A program made the position numbers and the translations under genes. The notes under the pieces are model-generated. The model saw nothing but the letters and a program-made list of their open reading frames with translations. It searched no databases and was not told where the DNA came from. Below are positions 35,720-45,147 of a DNA stretch of 64,000 nt, one piece after another (position 1 is the first letter of the stretch; the number at the start of each line of letters is the position of its first letter). Origin of the DNA: Planococcus maritimus (lineage in GTDB: Bacteria; Bacillota; Bacilli; Bacillales_A; Planococcaceae); contig NZ_LTZG01000001.1 of the NCBI RefSeq assembly GCF_001592825.1, forward strand, positions 248,001 through 312,000, in the 5' to 3' direction.

Positions 35720-36787
35720 CTATTCCTCTTCGTCAACGAGCAAGTTAAAGTCTTCTGCTTCTTTCTTGTCATCTTTAGGAACGGATACTGAATAGGAAGC
35801 GGCTGTCATGCCGTAATGTTCACGGACTTTGCCTGCGATTTCATTACGGATATCTTCATGCTCACGCATGAACTGCTTGGCGTTTTCACGCCCTTGCCCA
35901 ACGCGTTCGCTGTTATAGGAATACCACGAGCCGCTTTTTTGGACGATGTCGAGATCTGCCGCAAGGTCAACGATTTCACCTTCACGCGAGATCCCTTGCC
36001 CGTACATGATGTCTACTTCCGCTGTACGGAATGGCGGAGCTACTTTGTTTTTAACGACTTTGATCTTCGTGCGGTTACCGATGATGTCGTTGCCAGACTT
36101 CAAAGCTTCTGCACGGCGGACTTCAAGACGTACGGATGAATAGAACTTCAACGCGCGGCCGCCCGGCGTGACTTCAGGATTCCCGAACATAACGCCGACT
36201 TTTTCTCGGATTTGGTTGATAAATACAGCGATGGTGTTCGATTTGTTGATGGCGCCCGACAGTTTGCGGAGAGCCTGTGACATGAGACGAGCTTGCAAAC
36301 CGACATGAGAGTCGCCCATTTCACCTTCGATTTCAGCTTTTGGCACAAGTGCCGCTACCGAGTCAATAACAACGATGTCTACTGCACCACTGCGCACAAG
36401 CGCTTCTGCGATTTCAAGTGCCTGCTCGCCTGTATCTGGCTGAGACAACAATAGTTCATCCAAGTTAACGCCTAGTGCTTTTGCATAGACGGGGTCAAGT
36501 GCATGCTCTGCATCGATAAATGCAGCCGTTCCGCCAGAAGCTTGTACTTCAGCAATAGCATGAAGTGAGACGGTCGTTTTACCAGAACTTTCAGGTCCGT
36601 AGATCTCGATGACCCGTCCGCGCGGATATCCGCCTATACCGAGTGCGATGTCGAGTGACAATGACCCACTTGAAACAGTTGAGACATTGTGGCCCGTACT
36701 TTCACCCAATTTCATGACAGAACCTTTACCGAATTGCTTTTCTATTTGTTTTAGCGCCATATCCAACGCTGCTTTACGATCGCTCAA
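35720..36787 (-). CDS. recA: recombinase RecA
   Basis: ATP-dependent strand-exchange protein and co-protease for LexA. The 355-residue protein has the N-terminal helix ([20 protein letters not shown]), Walker [10 protein letters not shown] (about 64-72), Walker [21 protein letters not shown] near 135-154, DNA loops L1 and L2 ([21 protein letters not shown] near 195-215) and an acidic C-terminal tail. Its upstream region carries a promoter and an SOS box. cinA lies upstream as in B. subtilis but behind its own terminator, so recA is separately transcribed. Confidence 0.99.
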   Translation of the reverse strand: MSDRKAALDMALKQIEKQFGKGSVMKLGESTGHNVSTVSSGSLSLDIALGIGGYPRGRVIEIYGPESSGKTTVSLHAIAEVQASGGTAAFIDAEHALDPVYAKALGVNLDELLLSQPDTGEQALEIAEALVRSGAVDIVVIDSVAALVPKAEIEGEMGDSHVGLQARLMSQALRKLSGAINKSNTIAVFINQIREKVGVMFGNPEVTPGGRALKFYSSVRLEVRRAEALKSGNDIIGNRTKIKVVKNKVAPPFRTAEVDIMYGQGISREGEIVDLAADLDIVQKSGSWYSYNSERVGQGRENAKQFMREHEDIRNEIAGKVREHYGMTAASYSVSVPKDDKKEAEDFNLLVDEEE

Positions 36788-36832
36788 AAGAAATCCTCCT
36801 TTTATGTGAAAACCAATTTTCTAACTGATTTC

Positions 36833-36861
36833 AGTATACTAGTTTATTGAGAAATTTACAA
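36833..36861 (-). promoter_or_regulatory. sigma-A promoter of recA
   Basis: Minus strand -35 TTGTAA (36856-36861), 17-base spacer, -10 TATACT (36833-36838), about 45 bases before the recA start. Confidence 0.75.
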
Positions 36862-36869
36862 GAAAAAAG

Positions 36870-36883
36870 CGAACGTTTATTCG
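36870..36883. promoter_or_regulatory. LexA (SOS) box of recA
   Basis: Minus strand CGAATAAACGTTCG matches 12 of 14 positions of CGAACRNRYGTTYC and has the CGAAT start and CGTTCG end of the B. subtilis recA box. It lies just upstream of the -35. Confidence 0.8.
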
Positions 36884-36948
36884 TGTTCGTATAAATGTTT
36901 ACCGAATTTAACCCTCGCTATTTTATCATTCCCCTGAAATGGGCATAT

Positions 36949-36977
36949 AAAAACACGCAAAATTAAATTTTGCGTGC
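36949..36977 (-). terminator. terminator after cinA
   Basis: Minus strand CACGCAAAATT pairs with AATTTTGCGTG, followed by TTTTT; it overlaps the cinA stop. Confidence 0.75.
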
Positions 36978-38216
36978 ATCTTCATCTGTTAGTGTTCGTA
37001 TCAAGTAATGCAGCGCCAGTTTTACAGCGCGAATACGGTTGGTGTTTCTTAGGCCCGATAGTTCAAGCCGGTAAGTATCGGCGCCTTGATCGCTTGCAAT
37101 GCCGATCCATACAGTGCCGACCGGTTCTTCACCATGGGCGTCGGGTCCAGCTGCACCGGTAAGGCTCACGGCAATATCTGTACCGAATTTTTCCAAAGCA
37201 GCCGTTGCCATTGCTACGGCCGTTTCTTTACTCACAACAGAATGTTCGTCAAAAAACTCAGGCGCTATGTCGAGCTGCTGAACTTTCATTTGTTCATTAT
37301 AAGTAACGACCCCGCCACTAAGTACAGCGCTTGCCCCAGAGACAGAAGCAAGCTCCGACTGAAACAGCCCGGCAGTCAAGCTCTCTGCTGCTGAAATCGT
37401 TTTACCCTGCTGTTTCAATAAGTCGATCGCTTTCGACGCGAGAGAATCGTCGTCATAGCCGTATAGATAGTCGCCAACACGCTCTAAGATTTGTTCTTTT
37501 GCGCCCTCGATCAATTTCCATGCCTCATCTGTGGTCTCGGTTTTCGCCGTAATGCGCAGCGTTACTTCCCCTGCTGAAGCCAATGGGGCAATCGTCGGGT
37601 TGGTTTGCTGATCTAAAATGTCTTGCAGGCGGTCTTCAAGTTCCGCTTCCCCGATACCGTAAAAACGCAGTACGTGCGAAAGAATGATATTTTCTTGATT
37701 GAGCATGCGCACCAATTTCGGTTTCGCTTCGAATTGGAACATCGGCTCGAGCTCATGCGGCGGTCCGGGCAGCAGCAGATAGAGATGATCGCCGTTTTGG
37801 TACATCATTCCCGGCGCCATGCCGTTGTCGTTGACGAGCACATCACTGCCTTCAAGCACGAGCGCTTGCTTTTTGTTGTTTTCAGTCATCGGGCGGCCGA
37901 CACGATCGAAATATGCCGCAATCGATGTCATCGCTGCATCGTCCATGGAAAGCGTCGTCCCGAGGTGATTGGCGATGGTCTGTTTCGTTAAATCATCTTT
38001 TGTTGGTCCGAGTCCGCCAGAAAAAATGATTACATCTGCCCGAGACTCGGCGATGGCAATTGAATCTTTCAACCGTTCAGGGTTGTCGCCCACCACGGTA
38101 TGGTAATAAACATTGATGCCAATTTCAGCAAGGTGCCCGGATATGAACCGGGCATTCGTATTGGTGATTTGGCCGAGCAGAAGCTCTGAGCCAACCGCGA
38201 TAATTTCAGCGTTCAT
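36963..38216 (-). CDS. cinA: competence/damage-inducible protein CinA
   Basis: Two-domain protein: an N-terminal MoCF/ADP-ribose pyrophosphatase-like domain (residues 1-170; MNAEIIAVGSELLLGQITNT, then FSGGLGPTKDDLTKQ near 65-79) and a C-terminal PncC-type domain (about 255-417; AAESLTAGLFQSELASVSGA, SLTGAAGPDAHGEEPVGTVW), which in other bacteria deamidates nicotinamide mononucleotide. The 417-residue length is standard. It lies between pgsA and recA, the conserved order in Bacillales. Transcription ends at a terminator before recA. Confidence 0.96.
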   Translation of the reverse strand: MNAEIIAVGSELLLGQITNTNARFISGHLAEIGINVYYHTVVGDNPERLKDSIAIAESRADVIIFSGGLGPTKDDLTKQTIANHLGTTLSMDDAAMTSIAAYFDRVGRPMTENNKKQALVLEGSDVLVNDNGMAPGMMYQNGDHLYLLLPGPPHELEPMFQFEAKPKLVRMLNQENIILSHVLRFYGIGEAELEDRLQDILDQQTNPTIAPLASAGEVTLRITAKTETTDEAWKLIEGAKEQILERVGDYLYGYDDDSLASKAIDLLKQQGKTISAAESLTAGLFQSELASVSGASAVLSGGVVTYNEQMKVQQLDIAPEFFDEHSVVSKETAVAMATAALEKFGTDIAVSLTGAAGPDAHGEEPVGTVWIGIASDQGADTYRLELSGLRNTNRIRAVKLALHYLIRTLTDEDARKI

Positions 38217-38240
38217 AACGATCTCCCTTTCATGTGGCGC

Positions 38241-38819
38241 TTATTTGGATGTCATAAGTCCTTTTCGGTTGGCATAGAAATAATCCCAGCCGGACCAAAC
38301 GGTAAATAGCAGCGCGATATAGAGCATAATTTCGCCGAATGGAATGCCAACTATCGCGAAAACCATATTGTAAAGCAAGAGCGAAATAATCGCGATCAAT
38401 TGTGTCACTGTTTTGATTTTGCCTAAATTTCCGGCTGCCACGACTTCTCCTTCACCCGCTAGCACTAAGCGCAATCCGGTAACCGCGAATTCGCGGCTGA
38501 TGATGACAATAACGACCCATGTCGGCGCGAATCCGAGCTCGACCAGTATGATCAAAGCTGCAGAAACAAGAAGTTTATCCGCTAGCGGGTCCAAAAACTT
38601 GCCGAAAGTGGTCACTAAATTGTATTTACGTGCATAATAGCCGTCAACCCAATCCGTGGCGGATGCAAAAATAAAGATTAATGCCCCGATTAGATGGGCA
38701 ACGGGCAACGTCGTTCCGAGAAGCGAGATTTCTCCCCAGCCGAAATCGATGAGCATGAGTGCCATGAAAATCGGGATGAGCAAGATGCGAGAAATGGTAA
38801 TTTGATTTGGTATATTCAT
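38241..38819 (-). CDS. pgsA: CDP-diacylglycerol-glycerol-3-phosphate 3-phosphatidyltransferase
   Basis: Makes phosphatidylglycerol phosphate at the membrane. The 192-residue integral protein begins MNIPNQITISRILLIPIFMA and has several hydrophobic segments and the CDP-alcohol phosphatidyltransferase motif (DWVDGYYARKYNLVTTFGKF followed by LDPLADK) near residues 52-78, whose Asp residues bind metal. ATG at 38819 has AAAGGAG seven bases upstream; the open frame further upstream has no such site. It is set between rodZ and cinA as in B. subtilis. Confidence 0.97.
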   Translation of the reverse strand: MNIPNQITISRILLIPIFMALMLIDFGWGEISLLGTTLPVAHLIGALIFIFASATDWVDGYYARKYNLVTTFGKFLDPLADKLLVSAALIILVELGFAPTWVVIVIISREFAVTGLRLVLAGEGEVVAAGNLGKIKTVTQLIAIISLLLYNMVFAIVGIPFGEIMLYIALLFTVWSGWDYFYANRKGLMTSK

Positions 38820-38846
38820 TGGGTTTTCTCCTTTCAATGCTTGCAG

Positions 38847-38873
38847 AAAAATAGCCATCAGGTGATGGCTATT
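38847..38873 (-). terminator. terminator between the rodZ-like gene and pgsA
   Basis: Minus strand AATAGCCATC pairs with GATGGCTATT around ACCT, followed by TTT. It includes the stop of the upstream gene and lies before the pgsA ribosome site, so it probably limits read-through rather than blocking it. Confidence 0.65.
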
Positions 38874-39732
38874 CAGCATCATCAAAACGAATGATGATGT
38901 TTTGCGGTTTTCGCTCTTGTTCGTACGGCACGATTTCGCCGTTTAGTTCGAGTGTGAGCATCATATAATCCCCGATGCGCATAAAGACTTCCGTTTCATT
39001 CGATAGATCCACGGCTTCTGTTTCTCCTGCTTCAAAGACGCGGGCGAGGCTCAATAATTCAGAACCGCCTTCATCTTTAACGCTCAGCCAAGAAGCGCCA
39101 TCTGCCGAAAACTCGAGTTGTCGATCGGCTGGGCCAGAAAACGTATAAGTCGTTGTTTCACCCGAAACGCCCTCTAGCTCCAGCTGGGCTTCCGGTTCTT
39201 GCGGTTCTGTTGATTGTTCGGATTCAGCAGCAGGCGATTCTTCTTCCGCTGCTTCTGGCTGTGGCTCTTCTTGCGGTTCAGACGGCGACTCGTACTCCAC
39301 ATCCCCGCCTTCTTCCTCTTGCTGCAGATCGTTCCCGGACGTACTGAGCAAATAGAAATACCAAATGACCAATAGAATGAAGACAATGAATAATGCTACC
39401 AATACTTTCGGCATTGATTCCGAGACGGGGCCGTTGCTGCGTTGTTTCTTGTCGGGCCTGCGTGTTAAATGCTTAGCAGGAGATGCTTGCGGTTGCTCTT
39501 CAGGCAATTCACTTTGATGCTCCCTTAACAAAGCTTCGCCATCCAAACCGACCGCTTGCGCATAGCGTTTAATAAAAGCACGTACATAAAAAGCGCCTGG
39601 AATGGCTGAATAGTTCCCTGTTTCGATTTCTTCTAAATGATGCTTTTGGATTTTCGTTTTCTCATTGAGCTGTTCGAGACTCAGGCCTTGGTCAAGCCTT
39701 GCCTGCTTCAGCTTGTTGCCCAATTGTCCCAT
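38869..39732 (-). CDS. ymfM: RodZ-like helix-turn-helix membrane protein (YmfM)
   Basis: Bitopic protein of the RodZ/YmfM family, linked to cell shape. The 287-residue product has an N-terminal cytoplasmic HTH_25 domain (about 1-70; LGNKLKQARLDQGLSLEQLN, ending YAQAVGLDGEALLREH), a basic linker, one membrane span (about 108-128, VLVALFIVFILLVIWYFYL), a Glu/Pro/Gln-rich acidic stretch (about 140-185) and a C-terminal DUF4115-type beta domain. ATG at 39732 has GCAGGTG six bases upstream; a GTG three codons earlier overlaps that site. Gene order matches ymfM-pgsA. Confidence 0.88.
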   Translation of the reverse strand: MGQLGNKLKQARLDQGLSLEQLNEKTKIQKHHLEEIETGNYSAIPGAFYVRAFIKRYAQAVGLDGEALLREHQSELPEEQPQASPAKHLTRRPDKKQRSNGPVSESMPKVLVALFIVFILLVIWYFYLLSTSGNDLQQEEEGGDVEYESPSEPQEEPQPEAAEEESPAAESEQSTEPQEPEAQLELEGVSGETTTYTFSGPADRQLEFSADGASWLSVKDEGGSELLSLARVFEAGETEAVDLSNETEVFMRIGDYMMLTLELNGEIVPYEQERKPQNIIIRFDDAE

Positions 39733-39749
39733 CGTCTTCACCTGCCCGG

Positions 39750-40550
39750 TTAAAAATTGAACCCGTCGCCGAACATATCCACCTGGCCTTTATTGTCCAT
39801 AAACGTGTTTTTTTCCAATACTTCATACGTGATCTTTTCTTCTGGATGATGGCGCAATTCAATAATGTAATCGAAATCATCGATGCTGTATTCGGAATGC
39901 TCCACAAATTTATCCGGATGTTCGACCACTTTAATATTTGGCATACGCATCATTTCCCGCACTAGCTGAAGATGCCGCTCATCAGCTGAACGCCTCGTGA
40001 CGATGCCGTCCAGGATGAAAATATTATTGTCGTTGTGCTCATCGCCCATCAATTGATTGCGGACAGTTTGTTTAATCATGGTTGATGACAGGAAAATCCA
40101 TTTTTTATTGGCACTAACGCTAGCAGCAACAATCGACTCCGTCTTGCCAACACGCGGCATTCCCCGCAGTCCGACCAATTTATGGCCTTCCTGTTTGAAA
40201 ATCTCCGCCATGAAGTCGACGAGCAAGCCAAGTTCATCCCGCACGAAGCGGAAGGTTTTACGGTCATCAGCATCTCGCTGAATATACCTGCCGTGCCGTA
40301 CGGCGAGAATGTCCCGCAACTTCGGTTCACGGAATTTCGTCACCGCAATGGTTTCGATCGTCGATAGAATCTGTTCGAAACGCTCGATCTGCACGTCATG
40401 TTCTGCACGCAGCAGCATTCCGCGCCTCCCCTGATCTACGCCGTTGATGGTAACAATATTGACACGCAGCATCCCAAGCAGCGATGCGATGTCCCCGAGT
40501 AAGCCCGGGCGGTTTACTTGAATCTCGTATTCAAAATACCATTCTTTCAT
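39750..40550 (-). CDS. ymfK: DUF3388 family protein (YmfK)
   Basis: A 266-residue cytoplasmic protein. The N-terminus (MKEWYFEYEIQVNRPGLLGD then IASLLGMLRVNIVTINGVDQ, residues 1-40) is an ACT-like region, and the middle has RGMPRVGKTESIVAASVSAN (about 131-150), which reads as a P-loop NTPase Walker A (GKTE variant). It matches the DUF3388/YmfK family, function unknown. It lies between ymfI and ymfM as in B. subtilis, although ymfJ and ymfL are not seen. The ATG at 40550 is taken because upstream residues are not family-like. Confidence 0.88.
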   Translation of the reverse strand: MKEWYFEYEIQVNRPGLLGDIASLLGMLRVNIVTINGVDQGRRGMLLRAEHDVQIERFEQILSTIETIAVTKFREPKLRDILAVRHGRYIQRDADDRKTFRFVRDELGLLVDFMAEIFKQEGHKLVGLRGMPRVGKTESIVAASVSANKKWIFLSSTMIKQTVRNQLMGDEHNDNNIFILDGIVTRRSADERHLQLVREMMRMPNIKVVEHPDKFVEHSEYSIDDFDYIIELRHHPEEKITYEVLEKNTFMDNKGQVDMFGDGFNF

Positions 40551-40637
40551 GCTCCACTCACCCTTCCCCTGCATTCATCGTTCTCCGCCATTGCCTTTAT
40601 GATAGCCTACATTAACAATGATGAAAAGGTACCGCAT

Positions 40638-41357
40638 TCAGATGAGCCAGCCGCCATTGACGCGGATCGTCTGGCCGGTGATATAATCCGCTTTGCCGCT
40701 GGTTAAAAATGACACAGTATGGGCAATATCTTCAGGAGATCCTGCCCCAAGCGGTATCTCTTCTTCGAGTTCACGCCATTCTTCGGCCGTTAACTCGTTG
40801 TTCATTTTCGTGCGGATCAATCCCGGCGACACCGCATTGACACGTGTGCCTGATGGCGCCATTTCCTTGGCATATGCCTTCGTGAATGCCAGTTGCGCAC
40901 CCTTTGCGGCCGAATAAGCCGTTTCCATCGAGGCGCCGGTCTCGCCCCAGATCGAAGCGATGAAAATGACGTAAGATTTCGCATGTCTCCTGAAATAAGG
41001 GGACACGAAGCGCACCGTCTCAATCGGATTCTTTACGTGGGCGCGCCATAAAGCGTCAAAATCAGCATGACTGGTGTCTTCCAATAAGCTGTAGAGGGCA
41101 TGGCCACTGGCGCAAACGATACACGAACAGTCAAAGATTTGATCTGCCACTTGCTGTGCCCCGCCATCTTTCATGAAATCGCCCTGGACGATGACGAATT
41201 CCTGCTCTGTATAACGACCGCTGAGCTCGTCTGCAAATGCTGCCAGTTCCGTTTTATGGTAATGAAGGTAAAGCGACCAGCCATCGTCTGCCATTTGTCT
41301 TGCGATGGCACTGCCGATGCCTCCTGAAGCACCCAGAATTAAGGCAAACCGTTTCAT
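40638..41357 (-). CDS. ymfI: EF-P-associated 5-aminopentanone reductase (YmfI), SDR family
   Basis: Short-chain dehydrogenase with the cofactor loop GASGGIGSAIA (residues 9-19), catalytic serine in FIASIWGETG near 132-141 and the Y-X3-K pair in AYSAAKGAQ near 147-155. In B. subtilis, YmfI reduces the 5-aminopentanone on elongation factor P to 5-aminopentanol, the finished modification. The 239-residue length fits. Its ATG overlaps the ymfH stop by four bases, so it is coupled to ymfF-ymfH. The related SDR FabG is the alternative; the neighbourhood decides for YmfI. Confidence 0.9.
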   Translation of the reverse strand: MKRFALILGASGGIGSAIARQMADDGWSLYLHYHKTELAAFADELSGRYTEQEFVIVQGDFMKDGGAQQVADQIFDCSCIVCASGHALYSLLEDTSHADFDALWRAHVKNPIETVRFVSPYFRRHAKSYVIFIASIWGETGASMETAYSAAKGAQLAFTKAYAKEMAPSGTRVNAVSPGLIRTKMNNELTAEEWRELEEEIPLGAGSPEDIAHTVSFLTSGKADYITGQTIRVNGGWLI

Positions 41358-42655
41358 GCCTGTTGTTTTTCCGGTGATTTAATCGTAAAGACAGATTGTT
41401 GGCTTTCTGCACTCACCGCGGCGAAGGCCTCTTGCAAATCAACCACTTCGATCTGTTCAAGCACCGGTACGACATCAAAAAGATTCATGCCATTAAACGC
41501 GTATTGCGTAAACTGGTTGGCGATGTACTCAGGCGAATTCAACGCGCGCATGAAAAAGCCGATTTTCTTGCGGCGCACACGGTCCAAGTCTTCTTGACCG
41601 AACGGCCACTTCTCTACCGCTTGGTGAATTGTTTTTTTGACTTCTTCTGCAAACGTTTCAGGGTGATTGGTATCTGTTCCGATGAGCGCATAGCCAAACC
41701 CGCTTTCGAGTGAATAATCGAACGAATACGATTCATCGATCCAGCCGTTTTCGTATGACTCATGATAAAACTTCGAGGTTCTGCCAAATAATAATTCATA
41801 TGCAAGTTGTGCGGACAGTTCATGCTTGAGCATTTCAGGGCCGTAGAGATCGAGTCGCTCGGGTTTGATGCCGACAAACACTTTCGGCTTTTGTACCGCC
41901 ATTTCCAGTGTCCGTTCCTGCACGGCTACTTGTTTCGGCTCGTCTGGGAAGATGCGCTCAATCGGCGCAGGCGCATCGAATGTTTTTGCTTCCTGGTTGT
42001 CTTTGACAAATTGCATCATGCTTTCAGGTTCAACGTTTCCAACAATGAACAAGGTCATGTTCGACGGATGGTAAAACGTTTGGTAGCACGTGTATAAATG
42101 CTCTGCAGTAATGTGCTGGATTGATTCGACCGTACCCGCGATATCGATTTTGACCGGATGATTTTGATAGAGGTTTTCAATCATGCCAAAATACAAGCGC
42201 CAGTCCGGCTGGTCGTCGTACATCGTGATTTCTTGTGCGATGATGCCTTTTTCCTTTTCTACCGTTTGCTCGGTGAAATAAGGGCTTTGGACAAAATCCA
42301 GCAAAGTTGTGACGTTTTCCTGGATCCGCCCTGTCGCTGAAAACAAATACGCCGTTCGCGTGAATGATGTGAAGGCATTCGCAGATGCGCCGTTTTTGCT
42401 GAACTCTTGGAAGACATCGCCTTCCTCTTTTTCAAACATTTTATGTTCTAGAAAATGAGCGATTCCGTCCGGTACTTGAACCGCTTCTGTTTCGCCCATT
42501 GGCACGAAATGATTGTCGATCGAGCCGTACTTGGTCGTAAAGGTTGCATATGTTTTAGAGAACCCTCGCTTCGGCAGGATGTAAACCGTCAAGCCGTTTG
42601 GCAGTTCCTCGTGATACAGTGTTTCTTCGAGTTGAGTGAATTCCATTTTATTCAT
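41354..42655 (-). CDS. ymfH: M16 peptidase-like YmfH, EF-P modification-associated
   Basis: Insulinase-family (M16) protein of 433 residues. It keeps the inverted zinc motif HFLEH (about residues 67-71) and a downstream Glu in the EKGIIAQEITMYDD segment, so it may be an active peptidase. The name in current annotation is EF-P 5-aminopentanol modification-associated protein; the chemistry is not known. ATG at 42655 is chosen since AGGAGG sits nine bases upstream inside ymfF; an ATG three codons earlier abuts the ribosome site. Its start overlaps the ymfF stop by eight bases. Confidence 0.92.
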   Translation of the reverse strand: MNKMEFTQLEETLYHEELPNGLTVYILPKRGFSKTYATFTTKYGSIDNHFVPMGETEAVQVPDGIAHFLEHKMFEKEEGDVFQEFSKNGASANAFTSFTRTAYLFSATGRIQENVTTLLDFVQSPYFTEQTVEKEKGIIAQEITMYDDQPDWRLYFGMIENLYQNHPVKIDIAGTVESIQHITAEHLYTCYQTFYHPSNMTLFIVGNVEPESMMQFVKDNQEAKTFDAPAPIERIFPDEPKQVAVQERTLEMAVQKPKVFVGIKPERLDLYGPEMLKHELSAQLAYELLFGRTSKFYHESYENGWIDESYSFDYSLESGFGYALIGTDTNHPETFAEEVKKTIHQAVEKWPFGQEDLDRVRRKKIGFFMRALNSPEYIANQFTQYAFNGMNLFDVVPVLEQIEVVDLQEAFAAVSAESQQSVFTIKSPEKQQA

Positions 42656-43922
42656 CGCTTGCATCCTCCTTGCCAGACAAGAAATACGTCAATTGCAGGC
42701 TCATGTTCTTCGCTGCTTGCGCAATCTGTTCTTTTGTCACTTTTTCCCACCGTTCAATCAAATAAGCAGGTTCGAAATCTTCTGCGAGTTCCATGTATTG
42801 GTCGTAAATGTCAATTTGGCCTCTCGCCGAATCGAGCGCTTCTTTTAATTGGTTGCTGAGTAATGCCTTGGTTTGCTCTACTTCGGTATCGGTAATGTGC
42901 CCTTGTTTGATTTCATTCAATTGATCGAGAATCAACGCCACTGCTTTTTCTTCGAGTTTGCGGTCGATTCCGGCGAGGACGAACATCAAACCGAATTGAG
43001 AAGCATATGAGCTTGAAACGTAATATGCCATGCTTTCTTTCTCACGAATATTGGCAAATAATTTCGAATGCGCATAACCGCCAAAAACACCGTTCAGCAC
43101 TTGCATAACAGGGAAATCCTCATCGCGGAACGTGACTGGCGTGAAGAACATCATATGTAATTTCCCTTGTTTCATGTCCTCGTATTCCAGCACGCGTGAC
43201 TGCTCGGGTGTTTGTAATTGGCTTTGTGTTTTTTCTGGCAATTGCTTACGGTCAGAAAAACGGAAATAATCGCGGATATGGGAAGTGATCACTTCTGGCG
43301 CAACATCCCCTACCACATAAATTTCTACTTCATTTGTTTCCAGCATATTTTTATATGCCGCGACAAGTGATTCATTCGTCACTTGTTTCACCTGTTCAAT
43401 CGATCCGTTGGAATTGATAGAAGCGGGATGGCCCGGAAGTCCGAGTTCCATCATGCGCTGCTGTGCGTAGCGGGTTTTATCGTCAATTATAGATTCGATG
43501 CGCTGAACGATGGACTCTTGTTCACGCTTGAAAATGCTTTCCTTGAACAGTCCGTTCTCTAAATTCGGCTTGAATAAAGCGATATACATCAAATTCAATA
43601 CTTTTTCGAGAACGCCTTTATCCGACAAATATTGATCATTAACGGTTTCGACATTCAAATTGACGATGTGGTCGTCTCCGCGTTTGGTGGCATCTATGTA
43701 TAGTGATGTTCCGTATAAATCATCCAGCACCATGCGTAATGCCGTATGGGATGGGTACATTTCGTTGCTGTGTTGCAATACATTCGCCAGGATCGCGCGC
43801 TCTGAAGCATTTTTCACAGTAAGCCGGTCCTTGAAGCGGATCGAAAAATTTATTGTTTTGAATTGCGTCGTTTGATGTACATGAACATTGACGCCTTGTG
43901 CAATCTTATTGGTTTCAAACAT
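42648..43922 (-). CDS. ymfF: M16 peptidase-like YmfF, EF-P modification-associated
   Basis: M16-fold protein of 424 residues, partner of YmfH. At the position of the zinc motif it reads LQHSNEMYPSH (about residues 50-60), so the HxxEH ligands are missing and it is probably a non-catalytic subunit, as one partner is in many M16 pairs. The C-terminal LSGKEDASDE closes the gene in an overlap with ymfH. First gene of the ymfF-ymfH-ymfI operon. Its function in EF-P modification is inferred from gene linkage in B. subtilis. Confidence 0.92.
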   Translation of the reverse strand: MFETNKIAQGVNVHVHQTTQFKTINFSIRFKDRLTVKNASERAILANVLQHSNEMYPSHTALRMVLDDLYGTSLYIDATKRGDDHIVNLNVETVNDQYLSDKGVLEKVLNLMYIALFKPNLENGLFKESIFKREQESIVQRIESIIDDKTRYAQQRMMELGLPGHPASINSNGSIEQVKQVTNESLVAAYKNMLETNEVEIYVVGDVAPEVITSHIRDYFRFSDRKQLPEKTQSQLQTPEQSRVLEYEDMKQGKLHMMFFTPVTFRDEDFPVMQVLNGVFGGYAHSKLFANIREKESMAYYVSSSYASQFGLMFVLAGIDRKLEEKAVALILDQLNEIKQGHITDTEVEQTKALLSNQLKEALDSARGQIDIYDQYMELAEDFEPAYLIERWEKVTKEQIAQAAKNMSLQLTYFLSGKEDASDE

Positions 43923-44126
43923 ATTGGATCCCCTCTCGTGATTCTTACACTAACTATACCGGACTTTTTCCTTTAATTGCAATGAAACAGGAGGCACCAC
44001 TGGAAAAAAGCAGGGGTATATCAAGGGATTTTCAGTTTTTGCGGATTCTTCGCAAAATCCATGCCAGCATCGTTTTTTAATGAAGCAATTTCTCGCCGCC
44101 CTATCATGGCCCTTAAATTTTGCCAT

Positions 44127-44160
44127 CAAAAAACCGGCGGGAGCTTTCCCGCCGGTTTTG
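44127..44160. terminator. terminator after the nucleoside ABC permease operon
   Basis: AAAACCGGCGGGA pairs with TCCCGCCGGTTTT around a short GCTT loop, with A- and T-runs on either side. Confidence 0.9.
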
Positions 44161-44186
44161 AAGCCGCTGATTTGCGGCGCAATTTT

Positions 44187-45146
44187 TTAACGTTGTCCTT
44201 TGATATACGGTTTTCCGTTCGCCTTTGGAGCATTGGCACGGCCGATAAAGCCGGCTAATGCAAAAATCGTTAAGACGTAAGGAAGGATCAACAAGAAAAC
44301 ATTCGGTATTTCCTGAATATAAGGAATTGAGGATCCGACGATGCTCAGCGACTGTGCGAAGCCAAAGAACAACGCTGCGCCCATTGCGCCAAGCGGATGC
44401 CATTTCCCGAAGATCATTGCGGCAAGTGCCATGAATCCTTGGCCGTTGATTGTCGCGTGACCGAAGTCACCGGTAATCGTTTGCGCATAGATTGCGCCGC
44501 CGATTCCAGCCAGAGCCCCGGAAATCATAACCGCCACATAACGCATTCTTGTTACATTAATCCCCATCGTGTCAGCTGCCATCGGATGCTCGCCGACTGC
44601 ACGCAAGCGCAAGCCGAATGGCGTCTTATAGATGACAAACCACGCTAGGACCGCAACGCCGATCGCGAAAAACGACGTGTTGTAGACCGAAGTGAAGAAC
44701 AATGGGCCGATGACCGGAATATCGGATAAAAACGGAACGTTGTAGCGCGCAAAACGCTCACTGATGAAATCCGTCTGGCCTTTGTCGAAAATGCTTTTTA
44801 CTAAGTAAAGCGCAAGGGCAATTGCTAATAAGTTAATGGCCACGCCAGATACGACTTGGTCAGCACGGAAAGAAATCGATGCAACAGCGTGCAGCAGCGA
44901 CAATAAAAGCGCCGCCACCATCGCGGCAATTAATGCCAGCCATGGCGTCATTCCACCGAATGTGTCTGCAAACAGCAAGTTAAACAAAATCCCGACAAAC
45001 GCGCCGATAACCATCAAGCCTTCGAGGCCGATGTTGACAACGCCGGAACGTTCAGAAAACACCCCGCCGATTGCGACCAAAATAAGTGGTGCCGCATAGA
45101 AAATCGCTGAAGGGACGATGAAATATAGGATATCCATAAAGCTCAT
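44187..45146 (-). CDS. nupQ: nucleoside ABC transporter permease 2 (NupQ type)
   Basis: Inner-membrane permease of a BMP-type nucleoside importer, BPD_transp_2 family. The 319-residue protein has 8-10 hydrophobic segments, with GGVFSERSGVVNIGLEGLMV (residues 26-45) and the EAA-like loop near GVNVTRMRYVAVMISGALAG (the second loop contacts the ATPase). It lies one base after nupP, so the two permeases are coupled. The sequence resembles B. subtilis NupQ (YufQ). Alternative purine or ribose specificity cannot be excluded. Confidence 0.9.
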   Translation of the reverse strand: MSFMDILYFIVPSAIFYAAPLILVAIGGVFSERSGVVNIGLEGLMVIGAFVGILFNLLFADTFGGMTPWLALIAAMVAALLLSLLHAVASISFRADQVVSGVAINLLAIALALYLVKSIFDKGQTDFISERFARYNVPFLSDIPVIGPLFFTSVYNTSFFAIGVAVLAWFVIYKTPFGLRLRAVGEHPMAADTMGINVTRMRYVAVMISGALAGIGGAIYAQTITGDFGHATINGQGFMALAAMIFGKWHPLGAMGAALFFGFAQSLSIVGSSIPYIQEIPNVFLLILPYVLTIFALAGFIGRANAPKANGKPYIKGQR

Positions 45147-45147
45147 A

